Assembly: GCA_021292105.1 (NCBI GenBank)
Contig: CM037865.1
Location: 69,864,356-69,928,355, forward strand
DNA: 64,000 nt
Reading direction: 5' to 3'
Source of the DNA: Anadara kagoshimensis
Lineage: Eukaryota > Mollusca > Bivalvia > Arcoida > Arcidae
The translations under genes were made by a program, and so were the position numbers. Positions 35,344-47,689 of this stretch are shown one piece after another (within the stretch, counting starts at the first letter, position 1; the number at the start of each line of letters is the position of its first letter). Under the pieces are notes generated by a model. The model was not told where the DNA came from. It saw only the letters and a program-made list of their open reading frames with translations, and did not search any database.

Positions 35344-37204
35344 AAGTTTAAAAATAAATTTTTGCGAAAGTTTTATTTTCGTGTCTGGTAAATTTCGTGG
35401 ATTACGCGAAATAGTCCCAATTCACAGTATTTTATCAGACACCGTGTTCAACATGAGTTGGAAGTATTATAACCAGTGGTCCCATTTGTACGTTTGTCAT
35501 CTCTTGTTTTGTTTTTCAGTTGTTTGTTTTTAGCTTTTTATTGTTTAATGTTCTTAGTCTCGTTGGATGTTGTCAAGTATTTTTTTTATATAATTTCTTA
35601 TCATCACATTTTATTTTGCGTTGTTTCGTATTTACTTCGTCTGTTGTATTGTTATCTCGGTTACTGTGGTTATTTAAAAGTACACATAACATGGACATTT
35701 ACATCAGGTAATGAACTATATTCATGGCATAACGACATTGTTACATATAAACTCACAAATTTTGTTAAAATATTCATTGTATGGTGATTAATTTTCTGTC
35801 ATTTATATCTACATTTTACACGCGTTTTTACAGTTTAATTAGCGACATGCTTTTATATAGACAACCAAATAGAAGAGCAGACGATATGAGACGCCATATC
35901 TACAGCATTGGGGTCAAAGTTCTAAGAAAATGTGCCCCCTAAAATTTGACAACTTGGGAGTCTAATTACAAAACGCAACTACAATAATAGCTGTCATAAT
36001 GTGAAGAATGGTTTTTGTATTGTTTGTAACTATTTGTTTTACATAACTAAGGACAATAAATTTTAACTTCAAAATTGAGAATGCATCGTATTGTTTGTTT
36101 CTGAAATAGCTGGAACTTCAAGGATCTCAAAATATCAGGCAAACGCAATATAAAACATTTACATGATAGAACGGGATAACAGTGCTCGATGATATCATAC
36201 TGATCACCTAATCCCTGGCTTCCTTAGATTACTTTCATGGCATTCTCTTGGATTGGATGTTTGCTACAATTCTAGAATTTCAAGCACTTGTAGCAAAACC
36301 CCAAATGACAAAAAACCGAAGGTGGTAAAATGCCTGAAACCGTAACTATACAAAATACTCTACCTACACTTATAGCAAACCCCAAATGACTGTCATCCTT
36401 CAAACAATAGTCTTAATCTGGTAATCATGTAATAATGTTTCTATTATTCGTGCAAACTTATAGCTAAGTATAATTTAGGAAGAAGTCTGTTAAATGTAGG
36501 AAACAATTGCCAAATTCAATCAGAGAGCTATAGTTGAAATCAAAACTTAAGTAAATTTATTATTCTATTATTTTACGATTAAATGAAAAATGGATAGACA
36601 TTGATAACAAAGCTCTCTATATATGTTGCTCCGACTCCTTTCGTTGTTCGTTTAGTTTTGATGTTCTCATGAACGATTTTTATATTTCATTTGTAAACTG
36701 CTCAAGGAAACATTAAAACTTAAACTTCGTTTAACCTGCATAATTGTATAATGTCGCAATTTTATTTAGAAGACGGATGATATTTAATATTATGTGTGTT
36801 TGTCAGTGTGATGTTGAATACATTAGACATTGGGCCACACAGACCACTACCAAACATCAACGTGCTTAGCAATGAATTAAAGCCGCTCAAATCATACCAC
36901 CTTCACTCTACTGCTGGGAGAAAGAGAAATATCTAAAAACATGAATATGTATGAAGTGTTGTTTATGAATTTCTTCGTTGAGATATATGTGTTTACCTAA
37001 CCGAGATCCGGGCACCTGTACTTTTAAGAAACCGTTGCCATAAACAACGTAATGTTTACTGTTTTGTTGACATGTTCGTAATCCAAAAAATATCCACGAA
37101 AACGACGAAAATTTGGACCCACGAAAATTAATGATTTCACACTCATGCCCGAATAATAATAGGACATTTATAACTATGAGACAATGGTTCGTATTACACA
37201 GGTG
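35344..37204. other. No gene seen
   Basis: AT-rich. A short diverged direct repeat (ACTTGTAGCAAAACCCCAAA at about 36287, ACTTATAGCAAACCCCAAAT at about 36370) is the only structure noted. Confidence 0.45.
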
Positions 37205-37275
37205 ACGAGTGTAGCTAGCTAAACGGGAGGTGCTTTCCCTTCTGGAGCACCCGGTCTCACTTCCCTGGTGGAAGT
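37205..37275 (+). mobile_element. Fragment of dispersed family B
   Basis: GTGTAGCTAGCTAAACGGGA, GAGCACCCGGTCTCAC and TTCCCTGGTGGAAGTTCA are present; the right half is replaced by a (TA)n run. Confidence 0.75.
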
Positions 37276-37567
37276 TCAGATTTTACTTATGTTATATATA
37301 TATATATATGTAATATAATAACCAATATTTAGCTTTAATATTTCTATCGAAATGGCTATCGTGTAGCGTAAAAGCTTTCATTAGGTTTTGTTCTGGCTCA
37401 GAATTCCAAGATGGAAATAACAAATGATAAACAACTCTTCCAGTTGTCAAAGTATAAATGTATGTGATGCCGTTTAACAAAAGTCAATTTTGTTGGATGC
37501 CATGGTAAATTAGAAGCAAGCGAGTATGATACGTATTCGTAATCTAATTAAATAAAAATAGCGGTAT

Positions 37568-37780
37568 TACTGTAAACGTATTTAATTTCTCACGTATTTA
37601 ATTTCGCGGTATAGGAAATTTAGACATATCCGCGTAGTTAAATTTTCGGGTTTTTGAAATGTGCACTATTAACACGATAAGCATAATATAGTTTTCGCTC
37701 GGTATTAATTTTCGCACAAAACAAACGACCGCAAAATAAGCGAAAATTGGTACACCGCGAAAATAAATACATTTACAGTA
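37568..37780. mobile_element. 213-bp MITE with TACTGTAAACG termini
   Basis: Left end TACTGTAAACGTATTTA, right end TAAATACATTTACAGTA (one mismatch when inverted). The TA at each end suggests a TA target, as in Tc1/mariner-type elements. The interior is rich in TTTCGC/GCGAAAA motifs. Confidence 0.88.
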
Positions 37781-38103
37781 TCATGAATTGACAAGCGACA
37801 TCAATATTTAGACCGATTTCTTGTTTTACAAAAAGAAAGGAGAAATATAAAGTTAATAAGAAAACAAAGCTTCAGTCATATGATTTCAATAAAGCTTTAA
37901 TTAACAAATATAAAAGGCATGGCAAGTCACTTACAAGGCATGCAGTCCTGGAATGGCTCACAGAGTGGCAGATGTCACTATCACCATTCACAAAAGTCTG
38001 GGATATTTATGTCAAATTGACAAAAATGTTAGAGAGCCAAGATCAAGTAATAATTATGGTTAAGTAAGAGTATTGAGAACATACAACGATAATTAGTACA
38101 GAT

Positions 38104-38327
38104 ACAGTACAGACCTGTCGAAAGTTTAACACTGGCTAAAGGACAGGCGCCATAGCTCGGCTATCCAGTGACCGAGATATGGATAGCTAGTGACCGATAA
38201 TAGCCACCACCGAGAGATAGCGATAGATAGCAGCTGCCGAGATGTAGCTAGCGAAGAGCAATTATGAGCTGCCGATTTTACACCAATTCGCAAGCTTAGT
38301 GTTAAACTTTGTACATGACTGTACTGT
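38104..38327. mobile_element. ~224-bp MITE with TACAGTACAG termini
   Basis: The left end TACAGTACAGACCTGTCGAA and the inverse of the right end TACAGTACAGTCATGTACAA are followed on both sides by AGTTTAACACT, giving ~30-bp imperfect inverted repeats. The interior has repeated AGCTCGGCTAT/ATAGCTAGTGACCGA motifs. Confidence 0.85.
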
Positions 38328-38851
38328 AAGTCTCCAGCTGATTTAGAATCAGTAACCATGTCTATAGCCAGTACGTACTCCCCGACTACAGGTACTCGCT
38401 GCTGTGACTTATGCCTCATCATTCATACCGTCATCATAGTGATGATTATTATGACATGTCGTTATGGATTGTAACTGTTATTACATTTGATGGATTGTTT
38501 CATTTTAATGATATTTTACATGTGTTTTACGTTTTCACTCTTTTAGAGCATTGTGTGTCTGTTTCTAGGCATAACGTTATGTTATTCCCGGTAAGAATAC
38601 AATATTGCATGTACACAATAACAAGATGTGTTAAAACATTTGTTAGCTACTAAAAATTTATACAACGAAGCAAGCTGCTTACAGACCCGGGGATATTATT
38701 GCAAGCATATCCTTAACAAGGTCGTCAAAAACTGTTATGGCCATTACCGCAATATTGTTGATAAGTACAATGTATGATGTCTCTGTTTCGTATCCAGGAT
38801 TACCCGCGTATGTTTACTTCCCATAGTTTCATTTTCTTTTCATTCTTTCTC

Positions 38852-39040
38852 AATTTTGATTACACACGTTGCTGGTGTAGCTAGCTAAACAAGGGATGCC
38901 AGGTTACCCTCCCGAAACACCTGACATCACTTTCCTGGTAGAAGTTCGCGTGTTAATCGTAATTTGTCGGTTTAAAGTTTTTATTTTGCTTTGGGATTGT
39001 TTTGGACATGGATGGGTAAGTTTGTTTTCGGTTGATTAGA
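38852..39040 (+). mobile_element. Dispersed family B copy
   Basis: In order: CAATTTTGATTACACACG, GTGTAGCTAGCTAAAC, CACTTTCCTGGTAGAAGTTC, TTTGCTTTGGGATTG and TGGACATGGATGGGTAAG. It shares these blocks with the 41.7, 53.2, 57.7, 59.5 and 60.8 kb copies. Confidence 0.85.
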
Positions 39041-39122
39041 TACAATGCTTTTATATTGTACCATTTTTGCGCCAGTCTTCTCGGAACAATTTGGTTTCAA
39101 TTTTTTTTATTGAACATACAAC

Positions 39123-39123
39123 A

Positions 39124-39170
<47 letters not shown>

Positions 39171-39172
39171 AA
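39123..39172. repeat. (AAAT)n microsatellite
   Basis: About 12 ATAA/AAAT units. Confidence 0.95.
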
Positions 39173-40454
39173 AGCACCGAATATGTATAGACGCCTTATT
39201 GAACATTGCAATGTAAGTATATTAATCGGATATGACCAGCCTCAATTCCTTGGTGTTTAATTAATTCGTGTGTTTCAAAGTTTTAACTTTGTTTTGGAAT
39301 TGTGAATTGACTATAAATAGGTATGTTTGCTTTTGATATAGCAGTCACCTTAAAAACCTCAAAATACTTTGAGTACTGAAATGAGCTGCAGATCGTACTC
39401 AGTACTGTAAAGGTTACATTAGAATGCGAGTATGTACCCTGGTAGTAGTGCTTCTCTACGTATTCAATTCACAATCAATAAATAAATAAAACCCAAAAAT
39501 ACACAGTCAACATGACGACAAGTGGGCCGTAGTTTTGTCAATTCAATTTAAAAAATAATAATTTGACGCGTAATTGATACTCACGAACAAGGTGCCCCTC
39601 CCCTAACTACTTCAACAACGGGCTAAACATTGCCTTCATATTGTCTGATTTTTAACAATTATACACACAGGAATTTTAGGGGCAATAATAGAACAAAATA
39701 ATTTTGCACGCAACATGGACAGCATTGCGTGACACATTTTTGACATACATTATTGTTTTGTTGTAGTATAATATATGAGCGATTGTATTTAATTCCATTG
39801 GTCTACCGCAGATCTCAGAATTAGGCACCAATTTAAACAATTCACAATTCAAATTTAAGACGCTATTTTTTGTGTGTACAGATATCTTACTTTAATAACA
39901 TACTTAGTTGTGACATATCATTAAATCAATTGATTTTATTTCAATTTAAAGTTTTTGATTTATTTATTATGAATTTTGTGTTAAATGTATTTTACAAACC
40001 AGGCGTGTTCGATTCGTTATTGGCATCATTAAACTCGAATACAGGGCTACTTACCAATAAAGGTTTTTCTAAAATAAAAGTAGGTTAATTTCTGCATTTT
40101 CAATGAAAGAATGTAAAAGATTATCATTAAAATGTCAAATTTCATTTTAATTTTATGTGCCACTAAAACGTAGTAGAAATTTTCAACCAGCTGTGAAAAT
40201 GCGTGTTTTGTTCGGTTCAAGTTGACAGAGAACAGCATGCTTTGATGGAGCACTACTGGCAATATATGTTATTATACGGGACTATATTGTCCTTACGAAG
40301 ACCATGTTCTTATATGCGGGTAATTCTGATCTTTCTTATTAGTTGGGCGTTAGATCATTTTAATGAAATCAATTAAATTTCTTCGCTCCACAGTTTGTCC
40401 ATTTAGAGTGCTTAATCATACTGGTTGCTTATATAACGTAATGGTTAGGACCCT

Positions 40455-40636
40455 CTATTGCAAAGTATTTCCTCGGCTAAATTTCGTAATATATATATAT
40501 TGGTCCTTTGGGTATCTTTCCAACACCTTATGAAAAAAAGTTTGGTTTCACAATTTTGATCCAAGCACAACGAATGAGGAATTGAATTCCAAAACGGCCA
40601 TCTAGTGTTGCAAAATTAAAACTGGTATAATATGCA
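40455..40636 (+). mobile_element. Hammerhead-bearing family A, copy D (ribozyme decayed, plus strand)
   Basis: Contains CAAAGTATTTCCTCGGCTAA, TTGGTCCTTTGGGTA and, at 40565-40611, a degraded hammerhead. The CUGAUGA core is CGAATGA, stem II is GGAATTGAATTCC, GAAA has become AAAA, and the stem III region is CGGCCA. The 3' flank AAAACTGGTATAATATG matches the other copies. Confidence 0.8.
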
Positions 40637-41344
40637 ATACAACTGCAATACCATAATAGTAAATGCCTATCCAAAGTTTCGGATTGTTTTTGTTGTTTTG
40701 TCTTTTTTGTGTTTAGCATGTGTCTTGTTTCTTCAATTTGTTGTTTTGTGTTCTTGGTTACGTTGTCCATGGTCAAATGTAAGTTTATGGTTTCATTTGC
40801 AAATGGTTTTGATTTATCATACAAAGTATAATGCTGTTGAAACTATAAAGTAATGGGTTGGGTCAATGCATTATTATGCATTATCGCCAATATCATCCAC
40901 TAGCTCACATATCGTGTCAATGGGAAGTTTGCAATGATTATAACCAAACACTGTGTTAATTGTAAAAATACCACGTTTTTGTTCTGCTGTGGCGGTTATA
41001 GACTTTCAAAATCATTATATAAACCAAAGCACTTTTCTGTCACTGTCAAAATAAAATTTAGAAAGAATGACTATTTCAAATGTTGAACATGCTTTTAAAT
41101 GACGAGGTATCTGTTTGCCTGCATGTTGATTGATAGAGGATGATACATGTCCTGATGTAAACAGATAAGGAACAATGACAAACATATTATGTGCGTGATA
41201 CTGCTTGTACATTACTTCTTAACGATATTATTTATCAACTGACCTTTATTTCAATATTGTATAAGGAAAGCATCTGTTCGAAGGTTGAGTAATATCTTTC
41301 AGCGTGTTACCATTGGTGGTGTCTTTTTCATGGCGTATCCACGA

Positions 41345-41366
41345 TTCCTCATCATCAGAACAATAC
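41345..41366 (-). other. Possible hammerhead remnant
   Basis: The minus strand reads CTGATGATGAGGAATCGTGG, resembling the core plus half of stem II of the family A hammerhead. Short, so uncertain. Confidence 0.3.
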
Positions 41367-41664
41367 ACGGAAAGCATGTCTTCCTAATTGCAATGTTAAG
41401 GTAAATGTCTTTCAGTATGATTTATTACAAAATGCTTTTAAAGTCCACCGAGAGCAAATGTTAAAGAATCTGCTTCAAGTATGTGTAATGGATGTAATTT
41501 ATGGGACTTTTAGCTTTTATAAAATGTCCATAACTACTTTTGACCCTGTGTTAAATGCTGGAAACTTATTTTTATATTGTATTTACATGCATATGTCAAA
41601 TAGATGGCAAACATTTGTGTGGAATTCAGCATTGTTTAACAAATATCAGTTACATATTTTATCA

Positions 41665-41875
41665 ATAAAAAAGATACTAAATTATGTCCAAATCACAATC
41701 CCACAACAAAGTAAAAACATTATAACTGACAAAATAAGTAAAACACATGGACTTCCACCAGGGAAGGGGGGGGATAGTGCTCCGGATGGGTAAGCACCTA
41801 AACTGCCACTTGTAAAGTTAAGATTAAGAATGAAAGAACAATTGAACTATAGAACGTCAAATATATCCAGGGTAT
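41665..41875 (-). mobile_element. Dispersed family B copy (minus), next to the intact hammerhead
   Basis: The plus strand shows TGTCCAAATCACAATCCCAC, GGACTTCCACCAGGGAAG, GTGCTCCGGATGGGTAAGCA and ATATATCCAGGGTATC, the reverse complement of family B blocks. It lies ~130 bp from the intact hammerhead at 42008 in the same sense. Confidence 0.75.
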
Positions 41876-41984
41876 CTTGAAGGCAACTATTGAAAATTTT
41901 GAAATAAAAAAATTGTAATACCTGATTTGAAAATAATGCTTTGTACTTTTTGAAGGCAAGTGTTAAAATATTTTAAGATTACAT

Positions 41985-42250
41985 ATTATACCAGTTTTAT
42001 ATTTACAGCACTAGACGGCCGTTTCGGAATACAATTCCTCATCAGTAGTGCTTGGGCCAAAATTATTTTGAAGATGTTAAAAAGCTACCCAAAGGACCAA
42101 AATATATTTTACCAAATTTAGCTAAGGAAATACTTTGCATGAGAGGGTATACCTTAGTTTTTGAGAAATTTCAAATTTTAACTTGCAGGAAATTTAGACA
42201 ATTATAGTATATTTCTGACAATAATACGAAATTATTGCCTACTGAGTTTG
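41985..42250 (-). mobile_element. Hammerhead-bearing family A, copy A (intact ribozyme)
   Basis: About 265 bp. From right to left on the minus strand: AAACTCAGTAGGCAAT, a region with AGCTAAATTTGG and TTTTGGTCCTTTGGG, the hammerhead motif at 42051-42008, then TGTAAATATAAAACTGG. Copies at 40.5 (opposite strand), 44.9 and 47.3 kb share these blocks. Confidence 0.88.
42008..42051 (-). ncRNA. Hammerhead ribozyme, type I, short stem III
   Basis: Read on the minus strand, all core parts are in order. The 5' strand of stem I is GCACTA, followed by the core CTGATGA. Stem II is GGAAT, loop TGT, ATTCC (5 perfect pairs), followed by GAAA. A minimal stem III, CGGCCG (C-G closing a GGCC loop, or self-paired between two molecules), leads to the cleavage site after GTC, and the 3' strand of stem I is TAGTGC (6 perfect pairs with the 5' strand). 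Such minimal hammerheads are known from Penelope-like retroelements and metazoan retrozymes, where they self-cleave tandem RNAs into unit copies. Activity here is inferred from structure. Confidence 0.88.
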
Positions 42251-44861
42251 CTAGCGGTCATCGTATTGTTGAAATTCGTGTTTCTTTTCACAAGTTGTTT
42301 GATTTCCCTTCGTCATTTCCCTTGGCGCGTGGCGTTATTTCGTTTTTTTTCACTTAGGGAATGCGCCTCATCATTGTGTTTTTAATTTGATACCAGTGTA
42401 TCATTTTATTTATTAAATATTACAGTAAACTAACCTGACTATTAAATGCTGAGTCAGAGTGCAAAATTTTATTTTATATCTTTAAAAATTCGTGTTAATA
42501 TCATAATATAATTATGTCACAAACCAAAATATTCCATTTCTGCAATTCGTGTTAAAATAGTAATTGTATATGTTAATAAAACACTAGGTAAACTACATGC
42601 AAAGTTGGTAATAAATAACATGTATATAAACACGTCACCTTGACACAGTCCACCCTCGATTATCATTTATAGATGCAATTGTAAGTTTTTCACTTTAAAT
42701 TATACGTTTTCTATCATTTATTAATGTATATCTACACAGGAAAGGTAGCAGTTTTGTGTTTAAGTTAAAGTGTGTTTTTGTTTAACGTGCAAATTTTGAT
42801 ACCTGAGCAGCTGTTTTAAGGCACGACAGAGTCTGAAAAACGATTATTACAGCCCAGACTGCCCTTAAACAGTCAAAGTCGTTAATTTCATAATGCGTGC
42901 TACCACTGAATATTTAAGTAATGTGCAGTCTATTAACTTTCTATGTTAAATGGGAAGAAATATATCTCCGAAATGTCACTAACGTGGGACAAAAAATGTT
43001 GACGTAATTGTTAAGTTATCCGTGTGACATGTACATATCTACCAAGGGTTACTGGTATCAGTTTATGATTTGGCACAGGTGTGTTAAGAAACTCACATTA
43101 TCAGGTGTAAAAAGATATAATGAACCTCCACCTTATGTATAAGAAATAAACAACAATACTGCACTGTCAATGTTCACCAATACCTCTATAGAACACATTC
43201 TTCTTTTTCAGGCGCACCTTTTATTTTAGGGTCAACTGTCAATTTGGCTCATTTTGCACTTTTAAGTTTAGAGCTAATATCAATAATGTGCGTATCCTTC
43301 TCATACATATCTGTATGGGGCTCAAAAAGGGGTAACAAATTTAAAATACAATATAACTTAAAGTATAAAAACGCATTATAAAAAGAACTCTTGCCGTAAC
43401 ATTTATATAATGTAGTCTTCCTCTCTACAGGATTTCACACATTCATAAATTTTAAGATTATTTCACGATGTAATGTATATACACACATTACTTATCTCCT
43501 GAATATGGATATAGTCTCAACAGGTAGGATGTTTGACTTTATACCTGTACCGTATAACAAACAATACGCATATACTTGCTGGAGCTTTTCCAAAATCCTT
43601 ATATCAAGTTAAATTCTAAAGCATCTGTATGACAAAAGCGCATGTCAAAAATGATTTAGTAGTAATATTAATAATAAGCTTATTTCCTCATATAAATACA
43701 TTCTATAATACATTATCTGTAATTGTTCTCAACAAGGTCAGAATTTAAGAAATTCTTTAACTTCTTTAGCAAATTATTTTCCTATGATAAGCAATTACAC
43801 GGTAGTCAGTTGTTCCATAGCTCAGAACATCGCCTCATTTATTACCCAATATTAACATATAGCCACGCACTGGAAAATAACATCAACAACAAACATTGCT
43901 ACTGACCCGCAAAGATGGCATCATTTATAATTTCACATTTTTTTCAGTGAGTTTGACAGCCTGTCTATAGATTAGGGTTCTAGTAGGGTTAACAAATTCA
44001 ATGCTTTGTAGAAATCTTTAAAACTTTGATTTATGCTTACTTTGGATATAAAATTTCCGTTAAAATCTTATACATTCTTTAGCGATTATAGGTTTATTGT
44101 AGTAATATGGTTTATAGAACTGTGACTTTTATTACACAGGTAATCGTACGTGCCCAATAACTACCGCTAAGGTGAGCTATCTCCCACTGCTTTACACTCA
44201 TATCAACTCTCATTATATTCATATACAGCTATAGATCTATATTTTCATAAGGTGGAAATAAAAATAATAGAAATTCGCAAAAATATATACCTTGCAATAG
44301 ACAGAGCAACAAATAACATATCATATAGTGAAACCAACAAACGAACAACAACAACAACAACAACATAAAGTTAATATAATATTTATTATTTTTAAATTCC
44401 TATTTTATTGATAAACATGCATTAAAACGGTAGTGTAACTCAAATTTTTGTGGCGAGTATACACATATTGCCAATACGAACTGAGCATACATTTTGCACT
44501 TATGAACAAACTTGCCTGAAATAAAACATTGAAACAACAAATAAGACCGGATGCCTGGAACAGTAAACTTCTACGTTTTATTATAAACTGCCAATGTGTG
44601 ACATCACTGCAACATCCATGGCACCGTGAACTACTATGAGAATGACATTCTGTAACAATATATGTACAATACACACTGATCTTCACACGATACTTCACAC
44701 AAGCGACATTTAAATACAAGACGATCAGCATTGGCATTAGGTCGATACTGAACACGCTTAAATCATAACACATATAACGGTCTACTCCTTTTTAAAGCAT
44801 GTTTGCTTACCTGTTATTTATTATAGGAAGTATTCAACACATATGCTATTATATTATACCT
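42251..44861. other. No gene seen
   Basis: AT-rich, with a (CAA)n run at about 44345-44364. Open frames are short and unrecognised. Confidence 0.45.
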
Positions 44862-45012
44862 GTTTTAAATTTTACAGCACTAGACGGCCGTTTCGGAATA
44901 CATTTCCTCATCATTTGAAAAAAATATACCAAAACGGCCAAAAAATGTTACCAAATTAAGCTAAGAAATACTTTGCATGAGGGAGTATACCTTAGTTTTT
45001 GTAATAGTTTTA
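44862..45012 (-). mobile_element. Hammerhead-bearing family A, copy B (ribozyme broken)
   Basis: Stem II, GAAA, stem III and one strand of stem I are kept at 44877-44911. The other strand of stem I is lost: the plus strand has TCATCATTTG where the intact copy has TCATCAGTAGTGC. Shared flank: GCTAAGAAATACTTTGCATG. Confidence 0.82.
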
Positions 45013-45874
45013 CAAGTTACAACATTGTTTAAGTTGCAAGGCTGGGACATCTAGTTGCTTCCTTTAGAGTGTTGGTGATTTCACAATTGCCGACTAGGAA
45101 CCACATATGGTAAAGTATTTGGTTTACGTTATTAGCTGTGGTTTTGGTCATTGAACCTTCTTTCTTACTTATAGAAAGACAACGAATCTGTATTTGTATT
45201 GCACAATAAGAAAACGAACACAAATGGCATTGGAGCAATCGTTTGGAAACGTAAACATAAAGCATGTAGTATGAATCAGAAGTGTTTACAACAATTTCCA
45301 CTCTTAAAGAGAATTCTCGGTAGTCTAAATAAAGTCATTAGTAGTCCTTTTACACGGAACGATGTGAGCTTGTCTATCAAGTTTCAGGAGTTATATTTCT
45401 ATTGACGCCATCCTCCGTAAAATGTCCCTGTAGAAATGAAACAACATTTCTTAATTTTGTTACATGAGAGACAAATTGTAGCAGGATGACTGTACATGTT
45501 TCGTAAATACAGTAAGAGAATAATTTAGTTCCATGGGGAGCAGAAACCTAAAAATCATACATAAACGTCCAATTGATTTTCTACTAAATTATTTTTAGTC
45601 ATCTTTACCGATTTTCCGTCGTTAAAAATAACTTTGCAATGATCATTAGAAAAACATTAGAGAAATCATTATTTGGCATTTTTATGTAAATAATTACGAA
45701 AATATGAGACTAATTAAGGAGAATGGTATTTTTTCTATAGCAGTCCTAACCAATATATCTGGTCTTATGAATATAAACCCCGGTAAACTATAGATTTATT
45801 GATTCTCTAAATCTTATTAAGATCGTAATGAACGTCAAAAATATATTGGTGCAGTCATGTGTATAAATAAATAC

Positions 45875-46620
45875 ATAAAGCACAGGGCAAGCAAGTTCTT
45901 CTTCAGGTATAGGAGTTCATTCTATTTATTGTCAAGTCAGTAATACAAGTATACTTTGCTGGGGCTACTGAATATTTCCACCTTCGATATTACGTTGACA
46001 TGCTCCAGAATACCACAACATACACTGCGGACACACAGGACAAGCAAGCTCTTCTTTAGGTATAGAAGTTCATTCTACATGTATTCCTTTTCAAGACTTT
46101 TTGATGTACGTATACTTTGCTGTTAAGGAATATCGAAAATTTCCAGCTTTCATAATACTTTGACGCCCTAAAATGCCACGATATACACTGCAGACAGCAC
46201 AGAGTAAGCAAGTTCTTCTTCAGGTATAGTCCTGTGTTCATTCTATTTATTTTCAAGATATTATTGGGCGTATACTTTGCTGTTAAGGAATATCGAAAAT
46301 TTCCAGTTTTCCTAATACTTTGACATCATAAAAATGCCACAATATACACTGCGCACAACAAGGGGAAGCAGATTCTTTTAATTAAGGTTTAGGAGTTCAT
46401 TCTATTTATTTTCAAGACATCAATGCACATACTTTGCTATTAAGGAAAACCGCATATTTCCAGCTTCTATAATACGCTGACAAGCTCCAAAATACAGCAA
46501 CACACACTGCAGGCATCTGTTTAATGGTTTGTAAAAACAACTTTTATAATAGCAAATATCAGCCCAAGTAAACAAGTTGGGTACACATGGTTCTTTTTGC
46601 AATCCGAAACTAACAATCTA
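45875..46620. repeat. ~157-bp degenerate tandem repeat, about 4.6 copies
   Basis: AAGCAAGTTCTTCTTCAGGT, AGTTCATTCTATTTATT, GTATACTTTGCTGTTAAGGA, AATTTCCAGCTTT and ACACTGCRGACA recur at about 45890, 46043, 46206 and 46363. Confidence 0.88.
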
Positions 46621-47244
46621 CAAATTATTCAAACAATGTTCTTTAACTAGCTTAATTGCAGCGTAGTACGTTTATGGTGTATAGTCAAAATGTTTTTCTA
46701 AAATGAGTAAATAAATATGATTACATGTATTATAATAATGAGGGGTTTCCTTCTCTCTGATTGGTCAATATCAGTGGTACAGACAGCGATATTGAAAAGA
46801 CACTAATTGTATAATATATTATGTTTTCTCAAAATCCTGTGGATAACATATTTGTGCAGGGACTGTTGGTCAATTGTTTGGTGGAATAAGGTATAATTAA
46901 TTTTTCAATTTATGGACCCCTGGTTGTAAAATAAGTGTAATGGTTGATGGCCCTTCGAGAGTATTATAACTTAAAATTTACTCCAAAGCTCTATCTGAAC
47001 ACTGGGATTTATAACCCAGTGTTTCAAATAAAAGGTTTGCTTTTTTTGTCTTGTTTTGGTGTATTTTCCATGTTTTTGGTTGCGGAGGCTGATTTGGTTT
47101 ATTTTCTTTTTTATATGTTCAATAATCCAAAAACTCCACTCAAAATTGTAAAAATGCTTTTTGTTTTTAACGATATTTCTGGTTGATCAGGTATTCAACT
47201 TCTAATTTAATATTTAATTTAATATCGGTCTGTAGTTACATACT

Positions 47245-47515
47245 ATCCCAGTTTTAATATTACAGCATTAGACGACGATTTGGGAATACAATTCCTCATC
47301 ATTGTTGCTTGGACCAAAATTGTGAATCCAAAATTTATTCAAGGCGTTTAAAATATACCATAAGGACCTAAATATATTTACTCAAATTTAGCTAAGGAAT
47401 TTTTTTTGCATGAAGGAGTATACCTTAGATTTAAGGATTTTTCTATTTTAATAAGCAGGGAATCTTATAATTAGGATATTTCGGACAATATGAAAGTATT
47501 GCCTACTGAGTTTGT
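47245..47515 (-). mobile_element. Hammerhead-bearing family A, copy C (ribozyme decayed)
   Basis: Aligned along its whole length with copy A (GGACCAAAATTGTG, AATTTAGCTAAGGAA, GGAGTATACCTTAG, GTATTGCCTACTGAGTTTG). The hammerhead at 47265-47308 has lost the first two bases of CUGAUGA and the G of GAAA, but stem II is unchanged. Confidence 0.85.
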
Positions 47516-47689
47516 GTTATCCTCGTTTAAGCTTTACAAGTTTTTTTTCCAAACGAAGCGGACAAAATGTCTCTCCCCTTCTGACTAGTAAATGTACAGT
47601 TGATACTGGAGAGATAAAGACAATTATTCATGTATTCCAACAGAATTCCTAGTTTCATTTTCAACAGTCATGACATGTAAAAAATAATG

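Noticed and set aside
37920..38010. Minus-strand exon-like segment before a GTAAGTG donor
   Set aside because: The acceptor lacks a pyrimidine tract, and the 63-bp open frame gives no recognisable peptide.
41458..41793. 111-codon plus-strand frame
   Set aside because: Its 3' half runs antisense through a family B repeat copy and its start is unremarkable; not recognised.
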